DNA of 64,000 nt from Microvirga terricola (GTDB lineage Bacteria > Pseudomonadota > Alphaproteobacteria > Rhizobiales > Beijerinckiaceae). Shown here piece by piece: positions 19,301-27,970 of this stretch; the stretch's first letter is position 1; each line of letters opens with the position of its first letter. The notes beneath the pieces are model-generated. The model was not told the origin of the DNA, did no database searches, and saw only the letters and a list, made by a program, of their open reading frames with translations. Made by a program: the position numbers and the translations under genes. The DNA is taken from the NCBI RefSeq assembly GCF_011777495.1, contig NZ_JAATJS010000003.1, positions 1 through 64,000 on the forward strand, given 5' to 3'.

Positions 19301-21668
19301 ATGTCTTGACTTGATAGGCGCCCTTCGAATCTTTCACCAGAACGGTGATCTCGTGCGACATGCCGTTGATGGCTTCGAAGTCGAGGAGATTGCCGTTGGC
19401 GACCACGATCTTGTTGCCGACGATCTTGAAACGCCCGCCAGCATTGTCGAGGAGGGTGTAGGTGACCGCGTCGCCTTCCGGGTCGACCGCATCGAGCGTG
19501 CCGACGATGGTACCATTATCCGCATTCTCATTGACGATCAGAGACCCGCCGGCTCCGGTGCCGGCCAGCGTCATCTCGGGCGCTTCGTTCATGTCATTGA
19601 CGCCGATGACGATCTTTTGCGGCGCCGTCACGCCGCCGCGTCCGTCGGAAGCGATGACCCAGAGCGTGTAATACTTCGCGCCTGCCGGCAGCGCTTCGTA
19701 GTCGATCACGGCGCCCGGCGCGAGCTTGATCTCCTTCGTCGTGTTGTCGATGACGAAGAGACCACCCGCATCCCCGCCGGGAGCGAAGGAGTAGGTGAGG
19801 GCGTCGCCATCGAGGTCCGTCGCGTCGAGAATGCCGATGAACGCATGATGATCGGAATTTTCGTTGATCGAGGCGGCGGCGCCACCGTTCAGCGTCACAT
19901 GCGTCGGGGCGTGGTTCTTGCCCGCCACGTAATTCACGTCGATGGAAAAGGTCTTCGTATAGGTCAGGCCGCCGTGGTCCGTGACCTGGATGGTGACGAG
20001 GTGCGATTTGGCGGAGCCGTAATCGAGCGTCGCGCCAGCTTTCAAGCGGAGCTCATTGCCGACGATCTCGAACTTGCCGCTCGGGTCGGCGACCAGTGTA
20101 TAGATGAACGTTTCGCCCGCATCCGGGTCGGTCGCGCTGAGCGTTGCGATCTTACCGCTCGCGTCTTCATCCACCTCGGTGGTCGACAGCTTCAGGCTGG
20201 TTGGCTTTTCGTTGACGTCGGTCACCTGAATCGTGACAGTCTTCGTGTAGGAACGGCCGCCATGGTCCGTAACCGTGATCTTGATGGCGTAGGACTTCGT
20301 CGTTTCGTAGTCGAGGATCGCGCCGTCCTTCAGCCTTAGCTCCCGGCCGACGATTTCGAACTTGCCGCTGAGATCCTCGGCGAGTGCGTAGGTGAAGATC
20401 TCGTCCGCATCCGGGTCGACGCCGGTCAGGGTCGCGATGAGGCCGGTCGTTCCCTCATCCACCGTGTCTCGCGAGAGAGTGATGTCGGTCGGCGCGCGGT
20501 TGGTGTCGGTGAGATAATAGCGATGATAGATGCCGTATCCCGAACCATCCTGATTGGCGGATTGCCAGGTGATGACCCAGCCGCCACCCGGCAGCGCCGT
20601 CACGCTGGGGTTCTGCTGGTCGCCGGCGGTGGTGACGTTGACGAGCTGATCCGTTGCGAAGACGGCCTTTCCGTCCTTGTCGAACTGCTGGAAATAAATG
20701 CCGTCGCCGGAACCGTCATGGCTGGGCGACTCCCAGACCACGATCCATCCGCCATCAGCGAGAGCGGTCACGGTGGAGGGTTCCTGGGCGCCGGTCGACG
20801 ACACGTTGACACGCGCGGAAGTCGCCAGCAGGGCGCTCCCGTTCTTGTCGAAACGCTGCTGGTGGATGTCGCCGTCGTTATACGAGGTCCAGGTGACGAC
20901 CCAGCCGCCGTCGGCCAGCCCGGTGACGCTGGAGATGATTTTGTAGTCCATCGTGTTGCCTTCGACAGTGATGTCCGCCGTGGGCGAGGTGGCGGTTCCG
21001 AACTTGTCGAAGCGCTGCTGGAAAATGTGGTGCGTGTTGAAACTGCTGTTGTGGGATTCCCACGTCACGACCCATCCGCCGTCGGTGAGCGCAGTGACGC
21101 TGGCGCGATACTGGTTTCCGTCCGTGAGGGTGTTGACGAGCCGCTCCCCGCCGGCAACGTTGCCGGAGGCATCGTAACGTTGCTGATAGATGCCGTTGTC
21201 GGAGCCGTCCTGTTTGTACGACTGCCAGGTCACGACCCATCCGCCGTCCGAGAGCGCCGTCACGTTCGAGGCCGATTGGTCGTAAGTGGTCGTCGTGTTG
21301 ACACGAGTCTCGCCGCCGACCGGGTTGCCGTTCTTGTCGTAGCGCCGCTGGTAGATTTCGCCGTCCCAGGAAAAGCCGGATGACCAGGTCACGACCCATC
21401 CGCCGTCCGACAGCGCGGCGATAGAGGGCTGCCACTGGTCGTTCGGGGTGGTGACGTTCACGAGCTGGTCGACGGTTCCGACCGCTTTGCCTTCCTGGTC
21501 GTAGCGCTGCTGATAGATGCCCCAGCCGGCGCCGTCCTGGTTGGCGGACTGCCAGACCACGACCCATCCGCCATCGGCCAACGCTTTGATGCGCGGGGCG
21601 ATCTGGTCTCCGGCTGTGGTCACGTTGACGCGAGTCTCGTCGCCGATCTTCACAATTGGGCTGGCCAT
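16323..21668 (-). CDS. Giant cadherin-like RTX protein (1781 aa)
   Basis: Three parts can be seen. Residues about 1-390 are seven repeats of about 53 residues with GGWVVTW and GIYQQRFDK motifs, probably a propeller-like fold. Residues about 392-1630 are twelve cadherin-like domains, each with DVNE-A/K-P linkers and calcium-type [10 protein letters not shown] motifs. Residues about 1640-1781 are RTX nonapeptides plus the same C-terminal cassette as the other RTX proteins, ending YADFFVI. The cadherin domains form a higher-order repeat: a block of three or four domains starting [11 protein letters not shown] recurs nearly unchanged. This architecture suits a calcium-stiffened surface adhesin or biofilm protein exported by a type I system; that role is inference. 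The start at 21668 gives [15 protein letters not shown]. Confidence 0.9.
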   Translation of the reverse strand: MASPIVKIGDETRVNVTTAGDQIAPRIKALADGGWVVVWQSANQDGAGWGIYQQRYDQEGKAVGTVDQLVNVTTPNDQWQPSIAALSDGGWVVTWSSGFSWDGEIYQRRYDKNGNPVGGETRVNTTTTYDQSASNVTALSDGGWVVTWQSYKQDGSDNGIYQQRYDASGNVAGGERLVNTLTDGNQYRASVTALTDGGWVVTWESHNSSFNTHHIFQQRFDKFGTATSPTADITVEGNTMDYKIISSVTGLADGGWVVTWTSYNDGDIHQQRFDKNGSALLATSARVNVSSTGAQEPSTVTALADGGWIVVWESPSHDGSGDGIYFQQFDKDGKAVFATDQLVNVTTAGDQQNPSVTALPGGGWVITWQSANQDGSGYGIYHRYYLTDTNRAPTDITLSRDTVDEGTTGLIATLTGVDPDADEIFTYALAEDLSGKFEIVGRELRLKDGAILDYETTKSYAIKITVTDHGGRSYTKTVTIQVTDVNEKPTSLKLSTTEVDEDASGKIATLSATDPDAGETFIYTLVADPSGKFEIVGNELRLKAGATLDYGSAKSHLVTIQVTDHGGLTYTKTFSIDVNYVAGKNHAPTHVTLNGGAAASINENSDHHAFIGILDATDLDGDALTYSFAPGGDAGGLFVIDNTTKEIKLAPGAVIDYEALPAGAKYYTLWVIASDGRGGVTAPQKIVIGVNDMNEAPEMTLAGTGAGGSLIVNENADNGTIVGTLDAVDPEGDAVTYTLLDNAGGRFKIVGNKIVVANGNLLDFEAINGMSHEITVLVKDSKGAYQVKTFTVDVKDVNESPTGLALSRIEVARDTTGLIASLTGQDPDAGETFTFALAEDASGKFEVIGNELRLKGGQSLDAGVTSYTVKVTVTDHGGLSVTKAVTFTVKDAVSTPDNHAPTNVTLNGGTAASINENSDHHAFIGILDATDLDGDALTYSFAPGGDAGGLFVIDNTTKEIKLAPGAVIDYEALPAGAKYYTLWVIASDGRGGKSAPQEITIGVNDVNEAPEMTLTGTGAGGALVVNENAENGTLIGTLAAIDPEGDAVSYTLLDNAGGRFKIVGNKIVVANGALIDFETINGTAHEITVLVKDAKGAYQVKTFAIDVKDVNEKPTDVRLSTTAVDEDATGDLATLSGTDPDAGDTFTYALAFDPSGNFEIVDNKLRLKDGQSLDYETAKSHTIKITVTDHAGLSVTKTVAIDINDVNEKPTGLALSRTEVMRDTTGLIASLTGQDPDAHDAFTFALAEDASGKFEVIGNELRLKGGQSLDAGVTSYTVKVTVTDHGGLSVTKAVTFAVKDVVGTPGNHAPTNVTLNGATTISLDENADHNTFIGTLNAFDLDGDDVTYSFAAGGNAGGLFVIDNETNQIKLAPGAVIDYEAMAEGAKFYTLKVVASDGKGGVSAPQTITIVIKDVNEAPAMKLAGTGTGGALQVDEHATIETLVGNLSAVDPEGDAVSYVLINNAEGRFKIVGSALTGYKIVVANGSLLDYATGGSHDIAIMAVDAKGAIQVQTFTITVNDVNEPPTNRPPSDIALSGASVSELAGAGTPVGDLSATDDPGSTFTFKLLNDADGRFMLDATGTKIVANKGVKLDYEQAKTHAIQIEVKDQGGATFTKWFTISVGDVSSEGTAGSAESDKIVGGAGKDSIGGGAGDDTLFGGLGNDTLTGGIGKDVFVFDTKPNKKTNFDTITDFNVKDDSIYLDDAVFKKLGKGAILKPGKLNKNFFTVGDKAKDKDDYLIYNSKTGILSYDADGSGAGKAVEIAQLKKGFKMTYADFFVI

Positions 21669-21867
21669 GGCGGTGCTCCCGCAGTGTCATTTTATCTGAA
21701 AACTTGTTTATGTAATAACATGCTCTTTTGATGAGTCTAGCTTAAGGCCGTGAAAATCCTTGGCGGGCAAGGTTTTCGTAAACAAAACCTCTCCGGGTTC
21801 TTTCCCCGAAGGGGCCTGCCTCAACGTCACCCTTGGCAGCGGTGGGCGGGCGAACTAGGGTCGCGCG

Positions 21868-23442
21868 ATGTTCGACGACAACCCCCCCTCCAATGCGCCC
21901 GAATGGTCGGTGTCCGATCTCGCGGGCGCCCTCAAGCGAACCCTCGAGGACGCGTTCGGCCATGTGCGCCTGCGCGGCGAAATCTCGGGCTATAGGGGGC
22001 AGCACTCGTCCGGCCACGCCTATTTCAGCCTGAAGGATCAGAATGCGCGCATCGATGCAGTGATCTGGAAGGGCACCTTCTCGCGCCTCCGTTTCAAGCC
22101 CGAGGAGGGGATGGAGGTCATTGCCACGGGGCGCATCACCACGTTCCCGGGCAAGTCGACCTACCAGATCGTCATCGAATCTTTGGAGCCCGCAGGCGCG
22201 GGCGCGCTGATGGCCCTTCTGGAGGAGCGCCGCCGCAAGCTTCTGGCGGAGGGGCTCTTTGAAGCCTCGCGCAAGCGTCGCCTGCCTTATCTCCCATCCG
22301 TCGTCGGCGTCGTCACCTCGCCGACGGGCGCGGTTATCCGCGACATCCTGCATCGGCTGGAGGATCGTTTCCCGCGCCATGTCCTCGTCTGGCCCGTCCG
22401 GGTGCAGGGCGACACCTGTGCGGCCGAGGTGTCCGCCGCCATTCGCGGCTTCAATGCGCTCCAACCCGGCGGCCCGATCCCGCGTCCCGACGTGCTCATC
22501 GTGGCGCGTGGCGGCGGGTCCATCGAAGATCTGTGGGGCTTTAACGAAGAAGTCGTGGTGCGCGCCGCCGCCGAGAGTGCCATTCCGCTCGTCGCGGCGG
22601 TGGGGCACGAGACGGACTGGACCTTAATCGACCACGCCGCCGACATGCGCGCGCCGACGCCAACGGGCGCGGCTGAAATGGTCGTGCCGGTGCGCGTCGA
22701 ACTCATGACGGCGATCAACGATCTCGCGCGCCGCCATGTCGAGTCCATGCTGCGCGTCGTTGACCGCCGCCGGTCCGATCTGCGCTCTGCTGCGCGCGCG
22801 CTGCCGACGCCGGATGCCCTGTTGGCGCAAAAGCGCCAGAAGCTCGATCTCGCCGCCGCGAAGCTCGGCCCTGCGCTGTCGCGCAATGCGCGTGTGCATG
22901 AGGCGCAGCTTCGCGCTCTCTCCGATCAACTTGCGCGCTTCTCTCCCACCGCGCGCCTTGCGGCGATGCGCGCGCGGCTCGATGCGGTCGCGCAACGCCC
23001 GCATCACGCGGTCACTCGCTCGCTCCTTCTACGCCGGGAGAACCTGCGCCAGATCGAACGGCGTCTCGTCGTATCGCGGGACAATCTGCTGCGCGCCGAG
23101 CGCACCCGTCTGGCGCAGGCGAACGATGTCACGCATCGTCTTGCGGAACGGCTCGCACCCGCTTTCCATCGTCAGATCGTGCGCAAGGCGGATCGGTTGG
23201 AGGCGGTGTCGAAGCTCTTCGACAGTCTGAACTACAAATCCGTGCTGGCGCGCGGTTTCGCGCTCGTGCGCGATGCATCGGGCCAACCGTTGCATTCGGC
23301 AAGCGATGTCACGGAGGGGCGGGCGCTCGTGCTCGAATTCGCGGATGGCAAGGCCGATGCGACCGGCGGCAAGGGCGGCGTGCGCGCCAAGGCCGCCAAA
23401 CCTAAAACTCCGACGGGAGAAGGGCAGGGAGCTCTGTTCTGA
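21868..23442 (+). CDS. xseA: Exodeoxyribonuclease VII large subunit
   Basis: XseA is the catalytic subunit of the single-strand-specific exonuclease VII, which acts with several small XseB subunits. The 524-residue product has the N-terminal OB-fold (VSDLAGALKRTLEDAF, then GEISGYRG, then FSLKDQ), the catalytic core (VVTSPTGAVIRDI, ARGGGSIEDLWGFNEE, VGHETDWTLIDHAADMRAPTPTGAAE), a long coiled-coil region (about 290-420) and a short C-terminal segment with YKSVLARGFALV. The Lys/Ala-rich tail of about 40 residues is probably disordered. xseB is not nearby. Confidence 0.95.
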   Translation: MFDDNPPSNAPEWSVSDLAGALKRTLEDAFGHVRLRGEISGYRGQHSSGHAYFSLKDQNARIDAVIWKGTFSRLRFKPEEGMEVIATGRITTFPGKSTYQIVIESLEPAGAGALMALLEERRRKLLAEGLFEASRKRRLPYLPSVVGVVTSPTGAVIRDILHRLEDRFPRHVLVWPVRVQGDTCAAEVSAAIRGFNALQPGGPIPRPDVLIVARGGGSIEDLWGFNEEVVVRAAAESAIPLVAAVGHETDWTLIDHAADMRAPTPTGAAEMVVPVRVELMTAINDLARRHVESMLRVVDRRRSDLRSAARALPTPDALLAQKRQKLDLAAAKLGPALSRNARVHEAQLRALSDQLARFSPTARLAAMRARLDAVAQRPHHAVTRSLLLRRENLRQIERRLVVSRDNLLRAERTRLAQANDVTHRLAERLAPAFHRQIVRKADRLEAVSKLFDSLNYKSVLARGFALVRDASGQPLHSASDVTEGRALVLEFADGKADATGGKGGVRAKAAKPKTPTGEGQGALF

Positions 23443-23508
23443 GCATTGAAAGCTCATGCCGGACGTTCATATCTAAAGGGCCCACTTTTTCAGACCATTG
23501 ATGCGATC

Positions 23509-23724
23509 ATGAATAAATTTGAGCGTGGCGGCGAAGCCGTCGTCCAGTATCTCGACAGCAACCTGCGGATCATCAAGCCGGGCTCGTTCGTGCGCTGCGC
23601 CGTGACCGGGCAGCAGATCTCTCTGGACGATTTGAGGTACTGGAGTGTCGAGCGGCAGGAGGCTTATGCGTCTCCGGAAGCCGTCATGGTCCGGATCACC
23701 GGAAAAGACCTCAAGACGCTTTGA
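23509..23724 (+). CDS. DUF2093 family protein
   Basis: A 71-residue protein starting MNKFERGGEAVVQYLDSNLRI and continuing SFVRCAVTGQQISLDDLRYWSVERQEAY, which is the pattern I associate with DUF2093, a small family common in Hyphomicrobiales. The single Cys in a C-AVTG-Q-I context is conserved-looking but there is no second metal ligand. It lies 66 bases after xseA on the same strand and its end overlaps the end of lpxK on the other strand by about 14 bases. An upstream TTG at 23446 could add 21 residues but looks unlikely. Function is unknown. Confidence 0.8.
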   Translation: MNKFERGGEAVVQYLDSNLRIIKPGSFVRCAVTGQQISLDDLRYWSVERQEAYASPEAVMVRITGKDLKTL

Positions 23725-24724
23725 GGCGCCGCTGCCCGATGCGCCGCAGGATGAAATTGCGGAACGCAGCTTCATCCTCGATCCGCAACCGCACCGGTAG
23801 GGCCTGAAGCGCATCCCATTGCGGCACGCCTTCGAGGCTTTGGATGCGCATGAGGTCCTTTTGCGTCGTCACGGACGTCAGTCCGCGTTTCTCGGCCTCT
23901 TCTCTCAGCGATGCGAGGTCGCTGATGCTATAGGCATGGTGATCTGGGAACGGCCGCGCCTCTTCTACAATCGCGCCCAAGCTCCGCAGCGTGTCGAAGA
24001 ACTTGTCCGGTCGTCCGATGCCGGCGAAGGCCAGGACCTTTTGACCCTTGAGAGCTTTGGCGGCGGCCTCATGCGGGATGAGCGTGGCGCGAAACACCCG
24101 CTTGCTCCGCCGCTTTGCTTGATCCTCGACCGCTTCGCCGGCGAGGCCGTCGCCGACGATGAGCACCGCATCGATCTTGCGCCATTGCGCCCGCATGGGT
24201 GCGCGTAGAGGACCTGCGGGGAGACACAAACCGTTGCCGATGCCGGTCGCTCCATCCACGACTGCAATGGCGCAGTCCTTCCTCAGGGAGGGGTTCTGCA
24301 ACCCGTCATCCATAATGACGGTGGTCGCGCCGATCTCGTGCGCCAGCCATGCGCCGGAAGGACGGTCGGCGGAAACGACGGTGGCGGCGGTTGCTGCCAG
24401 CAGCCTCGGCTCGTCACCGACATCGCGCGCAGTGTGCTGGGGACCAACCTCGACGGGGCCCTTAAGCCTGCCGCGATAGCCGCGCGACAGGAAGGCCGGG
24501 CTCTCGCCGCTCTCTTCCAAAAGCGCGGCGATAGCAAGCGCGGTCGGGGTCTTGCCAGCTCCTCCAGCGGTGAAGTTGCCGACGCAGATGATCGGCAGTC
24601 CCGCCCGCACGCCACGCCGAGCCATCCGCAGGGCCGCGACAGCGCCGTAAATCAGGCTCGCAGGCCAGAGAAGACAGGCAACAAGAGACGGTGCCTTCCG
24701 CCACCAGAAGGCGGGCGCGCGCAT
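23711..24724 (-). CDS. lpxK: Tetraacyldisaccharide 4'-kinase LpxK
   Basis: LpxK phosphorylates the 4' position of the lipid A disaccharide at the inner membrane. The 337-residue product begins with a hydrophobic membrane-associated helix (about 12-32), followed by the P-loop GNFTAGGAGKTPT, SRGYRG, DEPRLLA and the DDGLQNP motif with the catalytic Asp pair. Its ATG overlaps the waaA stop by one base (TGATG); a TTG one codon upstream is the other possible start. It is the last gene of a lipid A/Kdo operon running from about 27878. Confidence 0.94.
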   Translation of the reverse strand: MRAPAFWWRKAPSLVACLLWPASLIYGAVAALRMARRGVRAGLPIICVGNFTAGGAGKTPTALAIAALLEESGESPAFLSRGYRGRLKGPVEVGPQHTARDVGDEPRLLAATAATVVSADRPSGAWLAHEIGATTVIMDDGLQNPSLRKDCAIAVVDGATGIGNGLCLPAGPLRAPMRAQWRKIDAVLIVGDGLAGEAVEDQAKRRSKRVFRATLIPHEAAAKALKGQKVLAFAGIGRPDKFFDTLRSLGAIVEEARPFPDHHAYSISDLASLREEAEKRGLTSVTTQKDLMRIQSLEGVPQWDALQALPVRLRIEDEAAFRNFILRRIGQRRLKAS

Positions 24725-26013
24725 CAACGCCGCGCTCCGAGCTTCGCCTGGACAATGAAGGGCTCGATGGATTGCATGGTGCGATCCACGGCGCCTGAGA
24801 GCGCCTGCACCGTATCCGAGGCGTTGCGGGCCATGTCGCGGGCAAGCGACGCATTGCTCAAAAGTTCGCTCGCGGCGCGGGCGAGGCTCGAGCTGTCCTT
24901 CACCAGCAACGCTCCGCGCGCCTCATCGAGCGCTTCATAGATTTCGCGCGCGCTATGAATATGCGGGCCGTGGAGGATCGCCGCGCCGAGCTTGGCGGGT
25001 TCGATGGGGTTGTGTCCGCCGATGGGGGCCAACGTTCCGCCCATCAGCACGATCGGCGAGAGGCGGAAGAACAGGCCCATTTCGCCGACCGTGTCCGCCA
25101 CATAGACATCCGTCGCGCGGTCGGGGTGAATACCGCGCGAGCGCTGGCTGGCGCGCAGGCCCGCGCGCTCCGCGATGGCCGCGACCTCCGGCCCGCGATG
25201 CGGGTGGCGCGGCGCGATGATGGTCAACAGCTGCGGATGACGCTGCGCGAGCGCGCGGTGCACCGCCACGATGGCGTTTTCCTCGCCCGGATGCGTGCTG
25301 GCCGCGAGCCAGACGGGGCGACCGGCGATGAGGCCGGAAAGGTGCGCGACGATGCGCGGATCGGCGGGTGGCGGGGCCGAGTCGAATTTCAGATTGCCCG
25401 ACACCAGCACGCGAGGCGCGCCGAGATGCGCCAGCCGCATCGCGTCATCGGGAGATTGGGTGAGGCACAGCGCGAAACGTTCGAGCAGCGCGCCGATGAT
25501 GCCCGGCAATTTCTGCCAGCGCTGGAACGAACGGTCGGACATGCGTCCATTGACCATGACGAGCGGGATGTGGCGCTCCTCGAGGGTGAGGACGGTGTTC
25601 GGCCAGATTTCGGATTCCGCCATCAGCACGAGGTCCGGCTTCCAATGGTCGAGGAAGCGGCGGATGTAGCGCGGCACGTCCACCGGCACGAACTGGTGCA
25701 CCGCGCCGGGCGGCAGGCGGCGTGCGATCAGCGCCGCCGAGGTGCGCGTGCCGGAGGTGACGAGCACCGAGAGGCCGCGTTGGGTCAGGCGCTCCACCAC
25801 CGGCAGCAGCGAGAGCGTCTCGCCGATGCTTGCTCCATGCACCCAGATGACATGGCCCCTCGGCCGTTGGCGGCTGGGGTAGCCCTGCCGCTCGCCGAGC
25901 CGCGTGCGGTCTTCGCGGCCCTGGCGCTGACGCCAGTAGAGCAGGCCGATCACCGCCGGCTCCAGCACCGTGGTCAAGACGCGATAGGTCTTGAACAGAA
26001 GAGGCGTCCTCAT
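24724..26013 (-). CDS. waaA: 3-deoxy-D-manno-octulosonic acid (Kdo) transferase
   Basis: WaaA (KdtA) adds Kdo from CMP-Kdo to the lipid A precursor. The 429-residue product has an N-terminal membrane anchor, then GHVIWVHGASIGETLSLLPVV with the catalytic Glu, the TSGTRTSA block, MAESEIWPN, and a C-terminal GT-B half with AASTHPGEE, PRHPHRG and GGHNPIEPAKLG. Length is normal for the family. The start overlaps the end of the upstream acyltransferase by four bases (ATGA) and the stop overlaps lpxK by one, which indicates translational coupling. Confidence 0.95.
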   Translation of the reverse strand: MRTPLLFKTYRVLTTVLEPAVIGLLYWRQRQGREDRTRLGERQGYPSRQRPRGHVIWVHGASIGETLSLLPVVERLTQRGLSVLVTSGTRTSAALIARRLPPGAVHQFVPVDVPRYIRRFLDHWKPDLVLMAESEIWPNTVLTLEERHIPLVMVNGRMSDRSFQRWQKLPGIIGALLERFALCLTQSPDDAMRLAHLGAPRVLVSGNLKFDSAPPPADPRIVAHLSGLIAGRPVWLAASTHPGEENAIVAVHRALAQRHPQLLTIIAPRHPHRGPEVAAIAERAGLRASQRSRGIHPDRATDVYVADTVGEMGLFFRLSPIVLMGGTLAPIGGHNPIEPAKLGAAILHGPHIHSAREIYEALDEARGALLVKDSSSLARAASELLSNASLARDMARNASDTVQALSGAVDRTMQSIEPFIVQAKLGARR

Positions 26014-26762
26014 GCGCGGCTGCCTCTCGCAAGTGCCGTGGAAGGGGTATTGCGCGCCTTCGCGCCGGGGTCGCGCGATCCGATGAGGGCATAGGCGCGC
26101 TCATGCACCGCGTCGAGTTCGCGCTCGACCGTCTGGCGCGCGCTTTCGAGGGTTTCAGCGTCCGCGTCGCGGGGGACATGGATCGGCTCGCCCAGCACGA
26201 TGGCGCCGCGTCCGAAGGGGAGGCCGATGCTCGCTTTGTCCCAGTTGTTGAAATCCATCCGCCGACTCGTCACCACCGCCACCGGTACGATCGGGCGGCC
26301 AGAGACCTGGGCGAGGGTCACGATGCCTTCGCCGCAAACGCGCGCAATTTTCGGGATGTCGGCGGTCATCACCACCATCTCGCCATCGGCAAGCGCCCGC
26401 ATCATCGCCCGCATGGCCTGCACACCGCCCTTCTTGCGGATGTCGCGCCCGCGCGCGCCGGAACCGCGGATGGCGCGCACACCGAGATGGCGAAGGGCAA
26501 TCGCGTTGAATTCCCCGTCGCCCGAGCGGGAGACGAGGCTCGCCGCCGGATCCTGCGGCCGTTTGGCGAAATGGATCATGAAATGCTGCCCGTGCCACAT
26601 GGCGGCGATAACGGGCATCTGGGGGCCGATCCGGTCATAGGCATCCGCCGGTTCCATGACGAACCGGTTCGTGCGCTGCACGAGCTTGAGATAACTCGCG
26701 ACAAGCAGGCCCAGACTTTCCTGGACCGCTCGCGAGCGGCTGATGCGCTTGATCAGACCCAT
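26010..26762 (-). CDS. DUF374 lysophospholipid-acyltransferase-like protein
   Basis: The 250-residue product contains WHGQHFMIHF (the histidine of the acyltransferase HX4D-like region), SRSGDGEF, GVRAIRGSGARG and ADIPKIA, the pattern of DUF374 proteins of the LPLAT superfamily. In Hyphomicrobiales these genes sit beside waaA and lpxK, so an acyl-transfer role in lipid A or outer-membrane lipid assembly is likely but the substrate is not known. The ATG at 26762 (MGLIKRISRSR) is chosen because the 30 residues upstream look non-coding. It overlaps waaA by four bases. Confidence 0.85.
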   Translation of the reverse strand: MGLIKRISRSRAVQESLGLLVASYLKLVQRTNRFVMEPADAYDRIGPQMPVIAAMWHGQHFMIHFAKRPQDPAASLVSRSGDGEFNAIALRHLGVRAIRGSGARGRDIRKKGGVQAMRAMMRALADGEMVVMTADIPKIARVCGEGIVTLAQVSGRPIVPVAVVTSRRMDFNNWDKASIGLPFGRGAIVLGEPIHVPRDADAETLESARQTVERELDAVHERAYALIGSRDPGAKARNTPSTALARGSRA

Positions 26763-26781
26763 CGGGCTATTCTTGGGAAAA

Positions 26782-27015
26782 TCAGTCGTTCTGCGGTTCA
26801 AGCAGACGGTGCAGGTGGACGACGAAATAACGCATGTGAGCGTTGTCGACACTTGCCTGCGCTTTGGCCTTCCAGGCCGCGTGGGCGGTGGCGTAGTTCG
26901 GGTAGATCCCGACGATGTCGAGCTTGGACAGGTCCTTGAAATCGACGGAATCGAGATCGGTCAATTCGCCGCCGAAAACCAGGTGAAGAAGTTGCTTGCC
27001 GGGCTGCTCGGTCAT
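26782..27015 (-). CDS. DUF4170 family protein
   Basis: A 77-residue protein with HLVFGGELTDLDSVDF, YPNYATAHAAWKAKAQASVDNA and RYFVVHLHRLL, matching the short DUF4170 family found next to waaA in alphaproteobacteria. It has no signal peptide or membrane segment. It lies 19 bases before the DUF374 gene on the same strand and belongs to the same operon. A link to lipid A or Kdo assembly is inferred only from this conserved position. Confidence 0.85.
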   Translation of the reverse strand: MTEQPGKQLLHLVFGGELTDLDSVDFKDLSKLDIVGIYPNYATAHAAWKAKAQASVDNAHMRYFVVHLHRLLEPQND

Positions 27016-27074
27016 AGTGAAGGGGCTCTCCTAACGGAATGCAAGAATGTTGCGGCTGTGAGGCGGCCTGTCGT

Positions 27075-27878
27075 TCAGGCTCTCATGGCTCCAATAGCAC
27101 GCGGATGCAACCGTGACGCAACGGCAACCATTTCACCATGGCGTGGCTGAGCTTTGTTATAGACAGGTGAAGCGCCTTCGAAGTCGGTCAGCACGGCTCC
27201 CGCCTCCTGCAAGATCAGATCGGCGGCGGCGATGTCCCAGTCGTGGGAATCCTTGGAGACGAGCCCGACATCGATGGCCCCTTCCGCCACGCGGGCGAGC
27301 CTGAGCGCCAGGGAGGGCACCTTGGGGAGGTGCTCGATGGGGCCGATCTGGCGGGAGAGGCGGTCAATGAGCGGCTGGGGACCTGCGACCCGCAGCGGGT
27401 CCGGGTGCTTCGCATCTCCTACGGACAGCCGCTGACCGTTGCAGGCCGCGCCGCTTCCGGCCTGAGCCTCATAGAGCCGGTCGTGAATGGGGGCATGGAC
27501 GACGCCGAGCAGAGGGCGGCCCTCCGCGACGAGGGCAATCGAGATCGACCAGTCCGGGTGGCCGGAGGCAAAGGCCCGCGTGCCGTCGATGGGATCGACG
27601 ATCCAAACGAAACGCCGTTCGAGCCGGGCGGGGTCGTCCGTCGTTTCCTCCGAGAGCCAACCGGCTTCCGGCAAGAGGTTGGTGAGACGTCCCTTCAAAA
27701 AGGTGTCGAGCGCAATATCCGCCTCGGTCACGGGCGAGTGGCCGCCCTTGAACCAAAGCCGCGCCGAGGTCTGCGCGCCGCCGCGGAAGAACGGCAGGGC
27801 CAGCGCGCCGGCCTCGTACGCGGCCTCGCGGACAGCCTGGCTGAGAGAAAGGGTCAAATCGGAGGAGGGGGCTAGCAT
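27075..27878 (-). CDS. cysQ: 3'(2'),5'-bisphosphate nucleotidase (CysQ-like, inositol-monophosphatase family)
   Basis: The 267-residue product has the lithium-sensitive phosphatase signatures: SEETTDDPARL (metal-binding Glu), WIVDPIDGTRAFASGHPDWSI (Asp and the DGT loop) and SHDWDIAAADLILQEAGA. CysQ removes the 3'-phosphate from 3'-phosphoadenosine 5'-phosphate, recycling a by-product of sulfate assimilation; inositol-1-phosphatase activity is the main alternative for this superfamily. It is the first gene of the operon leading to waaA and lpxK, 60 bases before the DUF4170 gene. This pairing is common in the order, but the functional reason is not clear. Confidence 0.85.
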   Translation of the reverse strand: MLAPSSDLTLSLSQAVREAAYEAGALALPFFRGGAQTSARLWFKGGHSPVTEADIALDTFLKGRLTNLLPEAGWLSEETTDDPARLERRFVWIVDPIDGTRAFASGHPDWSISIALVAEGRPLLGVVHAPIHDRLYEAQAGSGAACNGQRLSVGDAKHPDPLRVAGPQPLIDRLSRQIGPIEHLPKVPSLALRLARVAEGAIDVGLVSKDSHDWDIAAADLILQEAGAVLTDFEGASPVYNKAQPRHGEMVAVASRLHPRAIGAMRA

Positions 27879-27970
27879 CGTCTGTTAAGATGGTGATTGC
27901 GACCAGCGAATGCCATATTCCACGCGATAACGCGCCACGTATTTCGTCGCATGGCGAAGGTTGCGGCCGG

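Noticed and set aside
16857..20339. A 1160-residue open frame on the plus strand
   Set aside because: It lies antisense to the cadherin-like RTX gene, whose repeats and domain motifs are unmistakable. The frame is a by-product of regular GC-rich repeats and has no recognisable protein motifs.
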